From contig CBDDCL010000015.1 of NCBI GenBank assembly GCA_965226245.1, forward strand, positions 2,170,001-2,234,000: a DNA stretch of 64,000 nucleotides, given 5' to 3'. Made by a program: the position numbers and the translations under genes. Source of the DNA: CBDCYS01 sp965226245 (GTDB lineage Bacteria > Acidobacteriota > Terriglobia > Bryobacterales > UBA6623). This document shows positions 8,180 to 16,276 of the stretch, piece after piece. The notes beneath the pieces were generated by a model, which searched no databases, was not told where the DNA came from, and worked only from the letters and a program-made list of their open reading frames with translations. How positions within the stretch are numbered: the first letter of the stretch is position 1; each line of letters opens with the position of its first letter.

Positions 8180-8797
8180 CTAGGCCTGTCGCACGACAAA
8201 GTCGAAGCGCCCGGCGGTTCCCCTGCCCGCCGGTTTCGGCCGGATCATGCGGGATGGCCGCGCGTGCGGATCAGCCGCGATATGCGGGTCCCCTTTGATA
8301 TAGAGCTGAGTCGTCAGAATCGGACCATCCGGGGCGCTGACCTTGAAATGAATATGAGCCGGGCGGAACCGATTCCCCACATCGTAGGGCTTGGGAACGA
8401 GGGTTTTGAGCCGGTAGAAGCCGCGATCGTCGGTGTAGAGCCGGCCTCGCATCCCGAAGCCCTCATTGTCATACTGGGCGTCATCGCCGGTTTGCCACAC
8501 ATCGAGCAGCGCGTGCGTGATTGGCTTGCCATCGGTCTTGAAAACTCGGCCTGTTAGATCGAGGCGTTTCCCGGGCGCCCCATCTTCATACAACACGGAC
8601 CTTTCCGGCGCATCCGGCGTGTAGAAGGGACCTTCGATGTCGTCCTCAGTCTCGACCCATGGCATCTTCGGCGCCGCCTCCAGACGCTGGTGGAAAAGGA
8701 AGGCGGCTGAACCGAGCAGCCCGGCAGCGATCATCTCACGGCGATCGAGCCGGGACCCGCTTTGAATGACTGGGCTGGAGATTAGTGGCTCTCGCAT
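8180..8797 (-). CDS. Intradiol ring-cleavage dioxygenase family protein, exported by Tat
   Basis: The family opens catechol-type rings at a non-haem Fe(III). The N-terminus RLDRREMIAAGLLGSAAFLF has a twin arginine followed by a hydrophobic stretch, which fits Tat export. Family blocks in order are DIEGPFYTPDAPERS, LLDVWQTGDDAQYDN, MRGRLYTDDRGFYRLKTLVP, RPAHIHFKVSAP and LTTQLYIKGDP. Candidate iron ligands are the Tyr in DAQYDN, the Tyr in GRLYTDD or GFYRLKT, and the two His of HIH. At 205 aa it is short but typical of secreted bacterial homologues. The natural substrate cannot be read from the sequence, and the neighbours are unrelated. Confidence 0.85.
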   Translation of the reverse strand: MREPLISSPVIQSGSRLDRREMIAAGLLGSAAFLFHQRLEAAPKMPWVETEDDIEGPFYTPDAPERSVLYEDGAPGKRLDLTGRVFKTDGKPITHALLDVWQTGDDAQYDNEGFGMRGRLYTDDRGFYRLKTLVPKPYDVGNRFRPAHIHFKVSAPDGPILTTQLYIKGDPHIAADPHARPSRMIRPKPAGRGTAGRFDFVVRQA

Positions 8798-8925
8798 CGG
8801 CTTCTCTGTATAGTTGCCACACTCAACCCGCCGTGGCCGGGACGCGCGTCAAACAGAGTGATATGTGAACGAAACAACGCTCTGATTATACAAATAAAAG
8901 GCGCCACAGTCGTTCCGGATGCAGG

Positions 8926-10278
8926 CTAGATCAGTCCCACCGCGTGCAGAAAGACCAACGTAATAGCCACCGGGACGAGAAACTTGAGCAGCAACAGCCA
9001 GCCGGTGAAAAACAGCCCTAGTTTCGTCCCGCTAAGGAAGTGGTGGCGGCGGATCTTGTCGTCCATCTTCCAGCCCGTGTAGATCGCCACTCCCAAACCG
9101 CCCAGTGGAAGCATCCAGTTCGAAGCAAGATAGTCGAAAGCATCGAACCAGTTCTTCCCGAAGATGCCGGCGAACCCATCGCCAAACAATGGCCCCCCGC
9201 TCAGCGCCGACGGAATGCCGACAAGAGCGACCATGGCGCCCGAGATGAGCGTGGCTTTGCGGCGGGTCCAGCCACGTTCGTCAATGAAGTAAGCCGCGGT
9301 GACTTCGAGCATCGAAATGGCACTCGTCAGGGCGGCGAATACCAGCAGGCCGAAGAAAGTGAAGGCTAGCAGGCCGCCCCCCGCCATCTGGCTCAATGCG
9401 ATCGGGATCGTGATGAAAACGAGTCCGGGCCCAGCGCTAGGCTCCAACCCAAAAGTAAAGATGATGGGAAATAAGACCAAGGTTGCCAAAAGAGCGATGA
9501 GGGTATCCAGGAACGAGACCGTGATGGAAGCGGCGACGATGTCGTCATCTGTTTTTAGATAACTTCCGTAGGTCATGATCGACCCCATCCCCAGGCTCAA
9601 CGTAAAGAAGGCGTGCCCTAAGGCTTCGAGAACACCCGCCGCGGTGAGCTGTTCGGAGTGAAACCCAAAGACAAATTCGAAACCTTTCCAGAAGCCCTCG
9701 AGCGTAAAGGATTTGATCAACAGCGCGACCAGCATTAAGAGCAACAGCGGCATCAGGATTCGCGACCAGCGTTCGAGTCCTTTCGAGACGCCGCCTATGA
9801 CGACGGCCGCTGTCAGCAGCATGAACACCCCATGCCAAAACAGGTTCAGCGAGGGAGAAGCGAACACGGCGTCGAACGCTGGCTGGAAACTTTCCGGGGC
9901 GGCGCCGGAGATTTTCCCCGTGATCGCAAGCCAAGAATAGTGCAGCGACCATCCGGCAACGATGCTGTAGTAGGAAAGAATGACGAAGGACGACGCAACT
10001 CCCAGCCAGCCAAACGCAACCCATGGGCTGCTCCGGCCGGCCAGTTGCCGCAGCGCCCCCACCGGCGACTTCTGAGTGGATCGCCCCATCAGGATTTCGG
10101 CCGCCATGACCGGCAGCCCAACAAAAGCAATACAAACGAGATAAAGCAGGACGAAGGCGCCGCCGCCGTTGACTCCTGTAATGTAGGGGAACTTCCATAT
10201 GTTGCCGAGTCCGACAGCCGATCCGGCGGAGGCCAGAATAAACCCCGTGCGCGATTTCCAATGTGCTCTTTCCGGCAA
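8926..10278 (-). CDS. Sodium-dependent transporter of the SNF/SLC6 (LeuT-like) family
   Basis: Residues 10-30 (TGFILASAGSAVGLGNIWKF) match the first helix of LeuT-fold neurotransmitter:sodium symporters, with the unwound GLGN segment that binds sodium and substrate. About eleven hydrophobic segments follow, and 450 aa is the normal bacterial length. A family pattern recurs at MGRSTQKSPVGALR after TM2. The likely role is Na+-driven uptake of an amino acid or related amine across the inner membrane; the substrate is unknown. The start is followed immediately by typical family sequence. Confidence 0.92.
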   Translation of the reverse strand: MPERAHWKSRTGFILASAGSAVGLGNIWKFPYITGVNGGGAFVLLYLVCIAFVGLPVMAAEILMGRSTQKSPVGALRQLAGRSSPWVAFGWLGVASSFVILSYYSIVAGWSLHYSWLAITGKISGAAPESFQPAFDAVFASPSLNLFWHGVFMLLTAAVVIGGVSKGLERWSRILMPLLLLMLVALLIKSFTLEGFWKGFEFVFGFHSEQLTAAGVLEALGHAFFTLSLGMGSIMTYGSYLKTDDDIVAASITVSFLDTLIALLATLVLFPIIFTFGLEPSAGPGLVFITIPIALSQMAGGGLLAFTFFGLLVFAALTSAISMLEVTAAYFIDERGWTRRKATLISGAMVALVGIPSALSGGPLFGDGFAGIFGKNWFDAFDYLASNWMLPLGGLGVAIYTGWKMDDKIRRHHFLSGTKLGLFFTGWLLLLKFLVPVAITLVFLHAVGLI

Positions 10279-10386
10279 AGCGATACCTCGACCAGGAAAT
10301 TTCGAAGGGACCTGCTAGTCTAAGTGCTTCAGTCTTCCCCTGTGATCCACGCGGCACAGTCGATTGCGCGGCAGAGTTCGCGCCGC

Positions 10387-10680
10387 ATGCCGAGTAAGAA
10401 CCGCAAAGATAACACAGTCGTGAATACGGATGTGGCCACTAGCGCCATGAAATTCTCCGAGCTAATGTTGGACTCCATCAATCAAAGTGAAATTCCTCTT
10501 CGGTTCGAACCCGGCGCGGAGGAGGCGGTCGCGAAGCCCGTCATCGAGATGCTCAAGATGTGGGTGGCGGCCCACGATCCTGATCCCGCGAACGGCGACT
10601 TCGAGTACGGCCAGAAGGCTCTGATCGTCCAGTTGCTCCAGGAGCTGGAAGATGCCGTCGACCTGCCGGTCGAAGACTAG
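10387..10680 (+). CDS. Hypothetical protein
   Basis: A small acidic protein not recognised as a known family. The convincing part starts at MKFSELMLDSINQSEIP (ATG 10447) and runs through VAKPVIEMLKMWVAAHDPDP to LLQELEDAVDLPVED. The composition is coding-like, with charged and hydrophobic residues in helical spacing. Starts at 10387 or 10447 are both possible and neither has a clear ribosome-binding site. It ends 23 bp before the IS630 left end, so the insertion left it intact. Confidence 0.5.
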   Translation: MPSKNRKDNTVVNTDVATSAMKFSELMLDSINQSEIPLRFEPGAEEAVAKPVIEMLKMWVAAHDPDPANGDFEYGQKALIVQLLQELEDAVDLPVED

Positions 10681-10703
10681 CTTAGTCCTCCTTCCCATAA
10701 ATA

Positions 10704-11946
10704 CGATGACGTATTGTGGGGTGGCTTCTTTGGTTTTGCCTCGGCTAGACTGGTCTTAACACGGAGACCAGTCGATGCCAAGAAAAAGCCCCTTCTCCAT
10801 CAAGCTTACATCCGAAGAGCAACGAGTGCTGCAAGCGAGGGCCCGAAAGTATACCTCATCGTATCGAGACGTGATCCGGGCCAAGATCGTCTTGCTTGCC
10901 GCCCAAGACCTCTCCAATGACCAGATCGCTCGGCGCCTCGACACCCCCCGTCAGATCGTCAGCAAATGGCGCAAACGCTTCTTCCTCGACCGCCTGGCTG
11001 GTCTCGAAGAGCAGCCCCGCGGCGGTCGTCCGCCGACGTTTTCCCCCTCAGCTCGTCGTCGCCGTCAAAGCCCTCGCTTGTGAATTGCCCGCCCAGTCCG
11101 GCTTGCCGCTCTCCCGTTTCTCCGTCTCCGAGATTCGCCATGAGGTCCTGCGTCGAGGTCTGGTCGCCGACATCAGCGGCGCCACCCTCTGGCGCTGGCT
11201 CGACTCGGATGCGCTGCGCCCCTGGTACCACCGCAGCTGGATCTTCCCCCGCGACCCCGACTTCGCCGAAAAGGCCGCCCGCATCCTGGATCTGTACGAA
11301 GGCCGTTGGCAGGGCAGTCCGTTGGGGGCAGACGATTTTGTTCTCTCCGCCGACGAAAAAACCAGCATCCAAGCGCGTCAGCGTAAGCATCGCGGCAAGC
11401 CGCCTGCCCCCGGCCGCTCGGCTCGCGTCGAGAATGAATACAAGCGCCTCGGTGCTTGGGCTTACCTGGCGGCTTGGGATGTTCATCGCGCCAAGCTGTT
11501 TGGCCGCTGCGAAACGAAAAACACCAGCGCCGGGGTCGATCGTCTGGTGGCGGAAGTGATGAGTCAGCCGCCCTACTGTTCGGCCCGGCGGGTTTTCTGG
11601 ATCATGGACAACTGCTCGACTCATCGCGGCGACAAGGCCGCCGAGCGCTTGCGCACGCGCTGGCCCTCGGCGGTGCTGGTCCACACGCCGGTGCACGCGA
11701 GTTGGTTGAATCAGATCGAGATCTACTTCTCGATCCTGCAACGCAAGGCCCTCACCCCGAATGACTTCTCTTCGCTTGACGAACTCGAGGAGCGCCTCCT
11801 AGGTTTTCAGCAACACTACGAGCAAATCGCGACCCCTTTCCGGTGGACCTTCACGCGCCACGATCTCAAGCGCTGGCTGGCCAAGCTCGATAACTCTAGC
11901 CTCACTCCTGCCGCTTAGGTTGATACCCTACAAACATACGTCACCG
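10704..11946 (+). mobile_element. IS630-family insertion sequence (1243 bp)
   Basis: The element is flanked by TA dinucleotides (10702-10703 and 11947-11948), the target duplication characteristic of IS630/mariner. The ends are imperfect inverted repeats: left CGATGACGTATTGTGGGGTGG, right read inward CGGTGACGTATGTTTGTAGGG. The only cargo is the transposase, which needs a +1 frame change to be read in full. Confidence 0.85.
10775..11918 (+). CDS. IS630-family transposase, split by a +1 frame change
   Basis: Frame 1 (from ATG 10775, stop at 11083) encodes the N-terminal HTH part (VIRAKIVLLAAQDLSNDQIA, then GRPPTFSP). Frame 2 carries the rest to 11918, including DDE catalytic signatures SADEKTS, WIMDNCSTHRG and NQIEIYFSILQRKAL. 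The two join smoothly if the ribosome advances one base at CCC-T (11045-11048), giving TFSPQLVVAVKAL, which matches the family. This is either a programmed +1 shift at a CCC-T site or a one-base indel in the T4C5 run. Without the shift no active transposase is made. Confidence 0.85.
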
Positions 11947-11976
11947 TAATTCTGAGGCAGAGGACTTAGCTAGAGG

Positions 11977-12231
11977 CAATGCTGTTCACTTAGAGCCTCC
12001 GAGTCCAGGGTCTTTGAGCCGCGAAGCGGCGCAGGATCGTAGCCCAGGGTGGAGCGAAGCGGAACCCTGGGTGCGAATACCATCAAGGGTAAGCCCCGCA
12101 CGGGGCGTAGGAGCAGACCGGCCCGTTCGTCTCCGAGGAGAGCAATGTGCGGCGGGCGTTCACCGATGTCCGATACATGATGACCCGCCATGCAATAAAA
12201 AGTCCGCGGAACCGCTAAGTGAACGGTATTG
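11977..12231. mobile_element. MITE-like element with terminal inverted repeats
   Basis: CAATGCTGTTCACTTAG (11977-11993) is the near-perfect inverse of CTAAGTGAACGGTATTG (12215-12231), with 15 of 17 matching. CTAGAGG lies just outside on both sides (11970-11976 and 12235-12241), a possible target duplication although three extra bases separate it on the right. The interior has no transposase. Its core (about 12013-12160) is another dispersed repeat, seen in reverse at 34491-34556 and 34723-34862. This accounts for the gene-free stretch 11947-12268. Confidence 0.55.
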
Positions 12232-12268
12232 GGACTAGAGGCTGCCCGGCGCCCTGCAACCACCGCGG

Positions 12269-13135
12269 TCAGTCTTTCACTTGTCCCGTGTAATGGATGA
12301 CGGTATCAATCAAACCGATTTCAACACGGCGATTCTTCTGGCGGGCGGCTGATGTAAACGCTTTGACGGCTGGACTGGATTCCCCGAATCCCTTCGCCTC
12401 GACGAGGTCCCCCGGAATCCCCGCCTGCACAAGATAGTCGCGTACGGAGCGGGCGCGCCGGCCGGAAAGATTTCTGTTGTAGCTTTCCGGTCCCGTGTCG
12501 TCCGTGTGGCCATAGACGTAGAGCCGGTATCCGTGCGACGCCAGCAGAACGCCGGCGATGCGGCTCAGAATCTCGCGATTCTCGGAGCGCAACGTATCTT
12601 TGTCGAAATCGAACAGAAAGGAATCTTGGCCCAAGTTCATCACCATCCCGAGGGGTGTTCGCCGGGTGTCGACAATGTGACTGAGGGCTTCCTGCATGCG
12701 GTCGAGTTCCTGTTCGCGTTGCTTGCGGATTTCGTCGGCCTCTTGGCGAGCCCGCTGCGCCTCTCGCCGCGCCTGCTGAGACACAGCCTCAAAGCGCTGC
12801 GCCTGCTCACGAGCCAGCTCCCGCTCGAGCTCGGCTTGCCTGCGAGCCTGAGCAAGTTTTTGGGCTTCCTCTTCCGCGTTTTGCGCCCTGGTTTGCGCCT
12901 GGTCGGCTTCCGCCCGCACTTCGCCGACCTCTCGGCGAAGCCCCTCCAACTCTCGTTCGAGCGATTCACTTTGGTTCTGGGACACTTTCAGGCGCTCTTC
13001 GAGCTCGCCCATTTGTGTCCACATGTTCCACAGCACGACCAGAGCCGCACCCGACAAAACGGCGACCGCGATTGGGACAGCCCGGCGCGATCGCGTGCCA
13101 GAGTGCTCGCGTGGCGACTGCTCAGTTGCCGGCAT
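12269..13135 (-). CDS. OmpA-family protein with coiled-coil stalk
   Basis: One transmembrane helix at about residues 20-37 (AVPIAVAVLSGAALVVLW) is followed by a long charged coiled coil (about 42-150, rich in E, R, Q and A heptads). The C-terminal OmpA/MotB-like peptidoglycan-binding domain (about 175-280) carries FDFDKDTLRSENREILSRIA, YVYGHTDDTGPESYN, LSGRRARSVRDYLV and KGFGESSP, including the conserved Asp/Arg positions that bind diaminopimelate. It is probably inner-membrane anchored and reaches to the cell wall. 288 aa. Confidence 0.88.
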   Translation of the reverse strand: MPATEQSPREHSGTRSRRAVPIAVAVLSGAALVVLWNMWTQMGELEERLKVSQNQSESLERELEGLRREVGEVRAEADQAQTRAQNAEEEAQKLAQARRQAELERELAREQAQRFEAVSQQARREAQRARQEADEIRKQREQELDRMQEALSHIVDTRRTPLGMVMNLGQDSFLFDFDKDTLRSENREILSRIAGVLLASHGYRLYVYGHTDDTGPESYNRNLSGRRARSVRDYLVQAGIPGDLVEAKGFGESSPAVKAFTSAARQKNRRVEIGLIDTVIHYTGQVKD

Positions 13136-13429
13136 GCTTGATTAGCCCTACTGTCATTTTCGCACGTGATTGTGCCGGACGCGCCGATCCGAATCGCAAG
13201 CAGCGCCGACCGAGCGATGCGGTTGAGACCCAATCGCGGACCACATGCTGAGTGACGGACGGATGAAAGCGCCACTGCGTTCCATCCAAAGAATTCTCCC
13301 GCACAGCGTCAGGTCTCGAAGAATCTCCTTCAGGGTCCGGCCTGGGGGGAAATATTGCCGCGGACTCTGCGTGCGAGCGAAAATGGGGAACAGGGCGCAC
13401 CGTGAGTGTCGATTATCTGGATTATCATT

Positions 13430-13585
13430 AGTACAGCATCATGAAATTCCCGCCAAACGTGGCAGAAAATTCGGGAACCAGACTCGGAGCCCCGACCGTG
13501 AGGGAGGGGTTAGCCGCTACGACGCGCTCATCCGACAGCGGCCACGCTCCCCCCGGTTTGGTTGCGGCTCGTCTGCGTCAGGAGG
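13430..13585 (+). repeat. Dispersed repeat A, copy 2
   Basis: Second copy of the 1421-1580 block, same orientation. Its end coincides with the AGGAGGT ribosome-binding site (13580-13586) of the HigA gene, so the repeat has become, or contributes, that gene's leader. The remainder of 13136-13429 shows no gene. Confidence 0.8.
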
Positions 13586-13592
13586 TCCTAAC

Positions 13593-13880
13593 ATGGCAAT
13601 GAAGAATCCTGTGCATCCGGGCGCCATTGTGCGCCAGGACTGCCTGAAACCCTTGGACCTGTCGGTCACCGGGGGGGCAAAGAGGCTTGGCGTCGGGCGC
13701 CAAACGCTTTCCAACCTCGTGAACGAAAAGACATCCGTGTCCATCGAAATGGCCTACCGGTTGTCGAAGGCGTTCGGCTCGACTCCGGAGACCTGGCTTG
13801 GCATGCAGTTGGCCTTCGACCTCGCCCAATCGCGTGACTTGGAACGAAAGATCAAGGTGAAGCGCATCGAGGCCGCGTAA
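13593..13880 (+). CDS. higA: HigA-family antitoxin (XRE helix-turn-helix), apparently orphan
   Basis: ATG 13593 follows a consensus AGGAGGT at 7-bp spacing. The 95-aa product reads MAMKNPVHPGAIVRQDCL, then the HTH (GGAKRLGVGRQTLSNLVNEK) and SVSIEMAYRLSKAFGSTPET, typical of HigA antidotes, which bind DNA and neutralise HigB mRNA interferases. HigB normally lies immediately upstream. Here that space is filled by dispersed repeat A and no toxin frame is present. It may be a stand-alone regulator or the survivor of a lost module. Confidence 0.85.
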   Translation: MAMKNPVHPGAIVRQDCLKPLDLSVTGGAKRLGVGRQTLSNLVNEKTSVSIEMAYRLSKAFGSTPETWLGMQLAFDLAQSRDLERKIKVKRIEAA

Positions 13881-13965
13881 CGCCCCAAGCCGGCCGCCGG
13901 GGACGGCGGGGGCTTGAGTCAATTTGAGCTGGTTGCTGGGGGGGCGCCTTGCGGCTAGCGCGGGA

Positions 13966-14976
13966 TCAACCCAGCTTCCGCCCGATGTCAGCAGCTATCT
14001 GAGCGCCGTGAAAGCGGCCGTTCTCAATGAAGATCTCATTGGTATGCATGCCTGCAACGATCACGCCCGCCAAGTAAACCCCTGGGCGGTCGCTCTCGAG
14101 AGTTTCGGGATCGGTCTGGGGGCGCTGTGACTCGGTGTCGAAAACAATGCCCGCCCGGCCCAGGAACTCGAGGTCAGGCTGGTAGCCGGTCATGGCAAGA
14201 ACGAAATCATTGGGCAGAGCGGCCTCTCCGTTTGGCGTGCGGATGCGGATGGCCTCCGGGGTGATCTCTTCGACGCTAGACTCCGGGTAGGCCTGAATCT
14301 CGCCGTTCTTGATTCGATTCTCAATATCGGGAAGGATCCAATATTTAATCTTGCGGCTCAGCCGGCTGGAGCGATAAATCAGCGTCACCCGGGCGCCGGC
14401 GCGATAGCATTCGAGTGCCACGATCGCGGCGGAGTTCTTACTCCCAATCACGGCCACATCGCTGCCGTAGAAGGGGTGAGCCTCTTTGTAATAGTGAAAT
14501 ACCTTATCCAAGTCTTCGCCCGGGATGTTCATCTTGACCGGCAAATCGTAGTAGCCGGTGGCAAGAATGACTTTCTTCGCTCTGTAGCAGCGCTTGTTAT
14601 TCAGCCGGCCGGTTGTCTCGAGCACGAATTTGCCGTCCGAGCCGCCTACCGCGTCGACATTCTCGTGCTGCCGGATGTCGAGGTTGTAGTGAGCGCCAGC
14701 GCGCCGATAATATTTCAAGGCTTCCGTACGGGTCGGCTTATCCCCCAACGCTGTCATCGGGATGTCCCCGATTTCAAGCAGTTCCGGTGTCGTAAAGAAG
14801 GTCATGTGGGTGGGATAGTGATACAGAGAGTTGACCACGCACCCCTTCTCGAAGGCGACAACAGACAGGCCCCGGCGGGTCACTTCGATGGCGCAAGCCA
14901 GCCCGGTAGGTCCCGCGCCGACAACAGCGACATCGTAGAGGGATGTATCGGTCTGCGGCGAGCTGAAATCCGGCAT
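13966..14976 (-). CDS. ypdA: YpdA/Bdr-type FAD-dependent bacillithiol disulfide reductase (putative)
   Basis: Reduces oxidised bacillithiol with NADPH in the family members studied. The N-terminal FAD loop is VAVVGAGPTGLACAIEVTRR (about residues 16-35). The second nucleotide site is DVAVIGSKNSAAIVALECYR, and a C-terminal FAD motif YLAGVIVAGMHTNEIFIENG closes the fold. FEKGCVVNSLYHYPTHMTFF is a YpdA signature. The length of 336 aa is normal. It is divergent from bshA (175 bp apart), which supports a bacillithiol role. The spacer contains a short CCGCAACCGGG tandem near 15069-15090. Confidence 0.88.
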   Translation of the reverse strand: MPDFSSPQTDTSLYDVAVVGAGPTGLACAIEVTRRGLSVVAFEKGCVVNSLYHYPTHMTFFTTPELLEIGDIPMTALGDKPTRTEALKYYRRAGAHYNLDIRQHENVDAVGGSDGKFVLETTGRLNNKRCYRAKKVILATGYYDLPVKMNIPGEDLDKVFHYYKEAHPFYGSDVAVIGSKNSAAIVALECYRAGARVTLIYRSSRLSRKIKYWILPDIENRIKNGEIQAYPESSVEEITPEAIRIRTPNGEAALPNDFVLAMTGYQPDLEFLGRAGIVFDTESQRPQTDPETLESDRPGVYLAGVIVAGMHTNEIFIENGRFHGAQIAADIGRKLG

Positions 14977-15152
14977 CGATTGGGATATTCGGCGAGATTA
15001 ACGTACCATTGTAGCTGGCGCCGTCGAAGGCGCTTGGGAGGACAGGCGTCAAGCCCGGGGGAGATGCAGCCGCAACCGGGCCGCAACCGGGCGGGTCCTC
15101 TGCCTGATTTTCTGGCGCCCCGTATTCGGACGCCCCCAAGCGTGGCCAAACC

Positions 15153-16271
15153 GTGAAGATTGGAATCACCTGCTATCCGACTTACGGCGGCAGCGGGATC
15201 GTAGCCACCGAACTGGGCATGGAACTCTCGGCGCGGGGGCACGAGGTCCACTTCATCACTTACGCCAACCCCATTCGGCTCACCGCGGATCTGCCCCGCA
15301 TCCACTACCACGAGGTGGAGGTGAGCAACTACCCGCTATTTCAGTACCCTCCTTACAGCCTGGCGCTGGCGTCCCGGATGGCGGAGGTCGCCCAAACCGA
15401 GAGCCTCGACCTGCTTCATGTGCACTACGCTATCCCGCATTCGGTCAGCGCGCATCTCGCCAGCCAGATGTCCGCCGGCAAGCTTCCCTTTGTTACGACT
15501 CTGCATGGCACGGATGTCACCCTGGTCGGAACCGATCCGTCTTTTCTGCCAATCACTCGTTTTTCGATTGAACAGAGCCCGGGGGTAACGTCGATCAGCG
15601 AGTACCTCAAGCGGCGCACGATCGAAGTATTCGGAGTCGGCGAGGAGATTCGCGTCATCCCGAACTTCGTCAACTGCGAGTTGTATAGACCGGAGCCGAA
15701 TGCCGACCTGCGGGCTCGCTACGCGCGCGCCGATGAAGCCGTGCTGATGCACTTGTCAAACTTCAGGCCGGTGAAGCGTATCTCTGACTGCGTTCATATC
15801 CTGGCTAAGGTGAATCCGGCGATTTCTTCACGGCTCCTGATGGTGGGCGACGGACCGGACCGGGTTCAGGCCCAGGCGCTGGCCCGAGAACTGGGTTTGG
15901 AGGAGCGCGTCATTTTCCTCGGGAAGCAAATTGACGTAGCGCCGCTGCTGGCCATTGCGGACCTGATGTTGCTGCCGAGCGAGATGGAAGGGTTCGGACT
16001 CGCCGCGCTGGAGGCGATGGCGTGCGGTGTTCCTCCCATCGCGTCGGATGTGGGCGGATTGCCCGAGGTCATTCATCATGATCGAGACGGATTCCTGCTG
16101 CCTGTTGGCGACATCGGCGGAATGGCGGAGGCAGCGCGGAACGTTCTTGGTGACTCCGCTCGAAAGAAAGCTCTGGGGACCGCGGCTCGGGAAACGGCTG
16201 TGACGCGTTTCTCGGCGGATAAGATCATCCCCCAATACGAGCAGTACTATAGGGACGTTTGCGGCCGGTAG
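15153..16271 (+). CDS. bshA: BshA, N-acetyl-alpha-D-glucosaminyl L-malate synthase
   Basis: First committed step of bacillithiol synthesis: GlcNAc is transferred from UDP-GlcNAc to L-malate. It is a GT4 (GT-B fold) glycosyltransferase. The start MKIGITCYPTYGGSGIVATE is the BshA signature, followed by HVHYAIPHSVSAHLASQM and TTLHGTDVTLVG. The C-terminal domain has HLSNFRPVKRI and the acidic E-x7-E motif EMEGFGLAALE that holds the nucleotide sugar. The 372-aa length matches the family. No bshB or bshC is in the window. It is convergent with the next gene, with 5 bp between the stops. Confidence 0.93.
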   Translation: MKIGITCYPTYGGSGIVATELGMELSARGHEVHFITYANPIRLTADLPRIHYHEVEVSNYPLFQYPPYSLALASRMAEVAQTESLDLLHVHYAIPHSVSAHLASQMSAGKLPFVTTLHGTDVTLVGTDPSFLPITRFSIEQSPGVTSISEYLKRRTIEVFGVGEEIRVIPNFVNCELYRPEPNADLRARYARADEAVLMHLSNFRPVKRISDCVHILAKVNPAISSRLLMVGDGPDRVQAQALARELGLEERVIFLGKQIDVAPLLAIADLMLLPSEMEGFGLAALEAMACGVPPIASDVGGLPEVIHHDRDGFLLPVGDIGGMAEAARNVLGDSARKKALGTAARETAVTRFSADKIIPQYEQYYRDVCGR

Positions 16272-16276
16272 CACGT

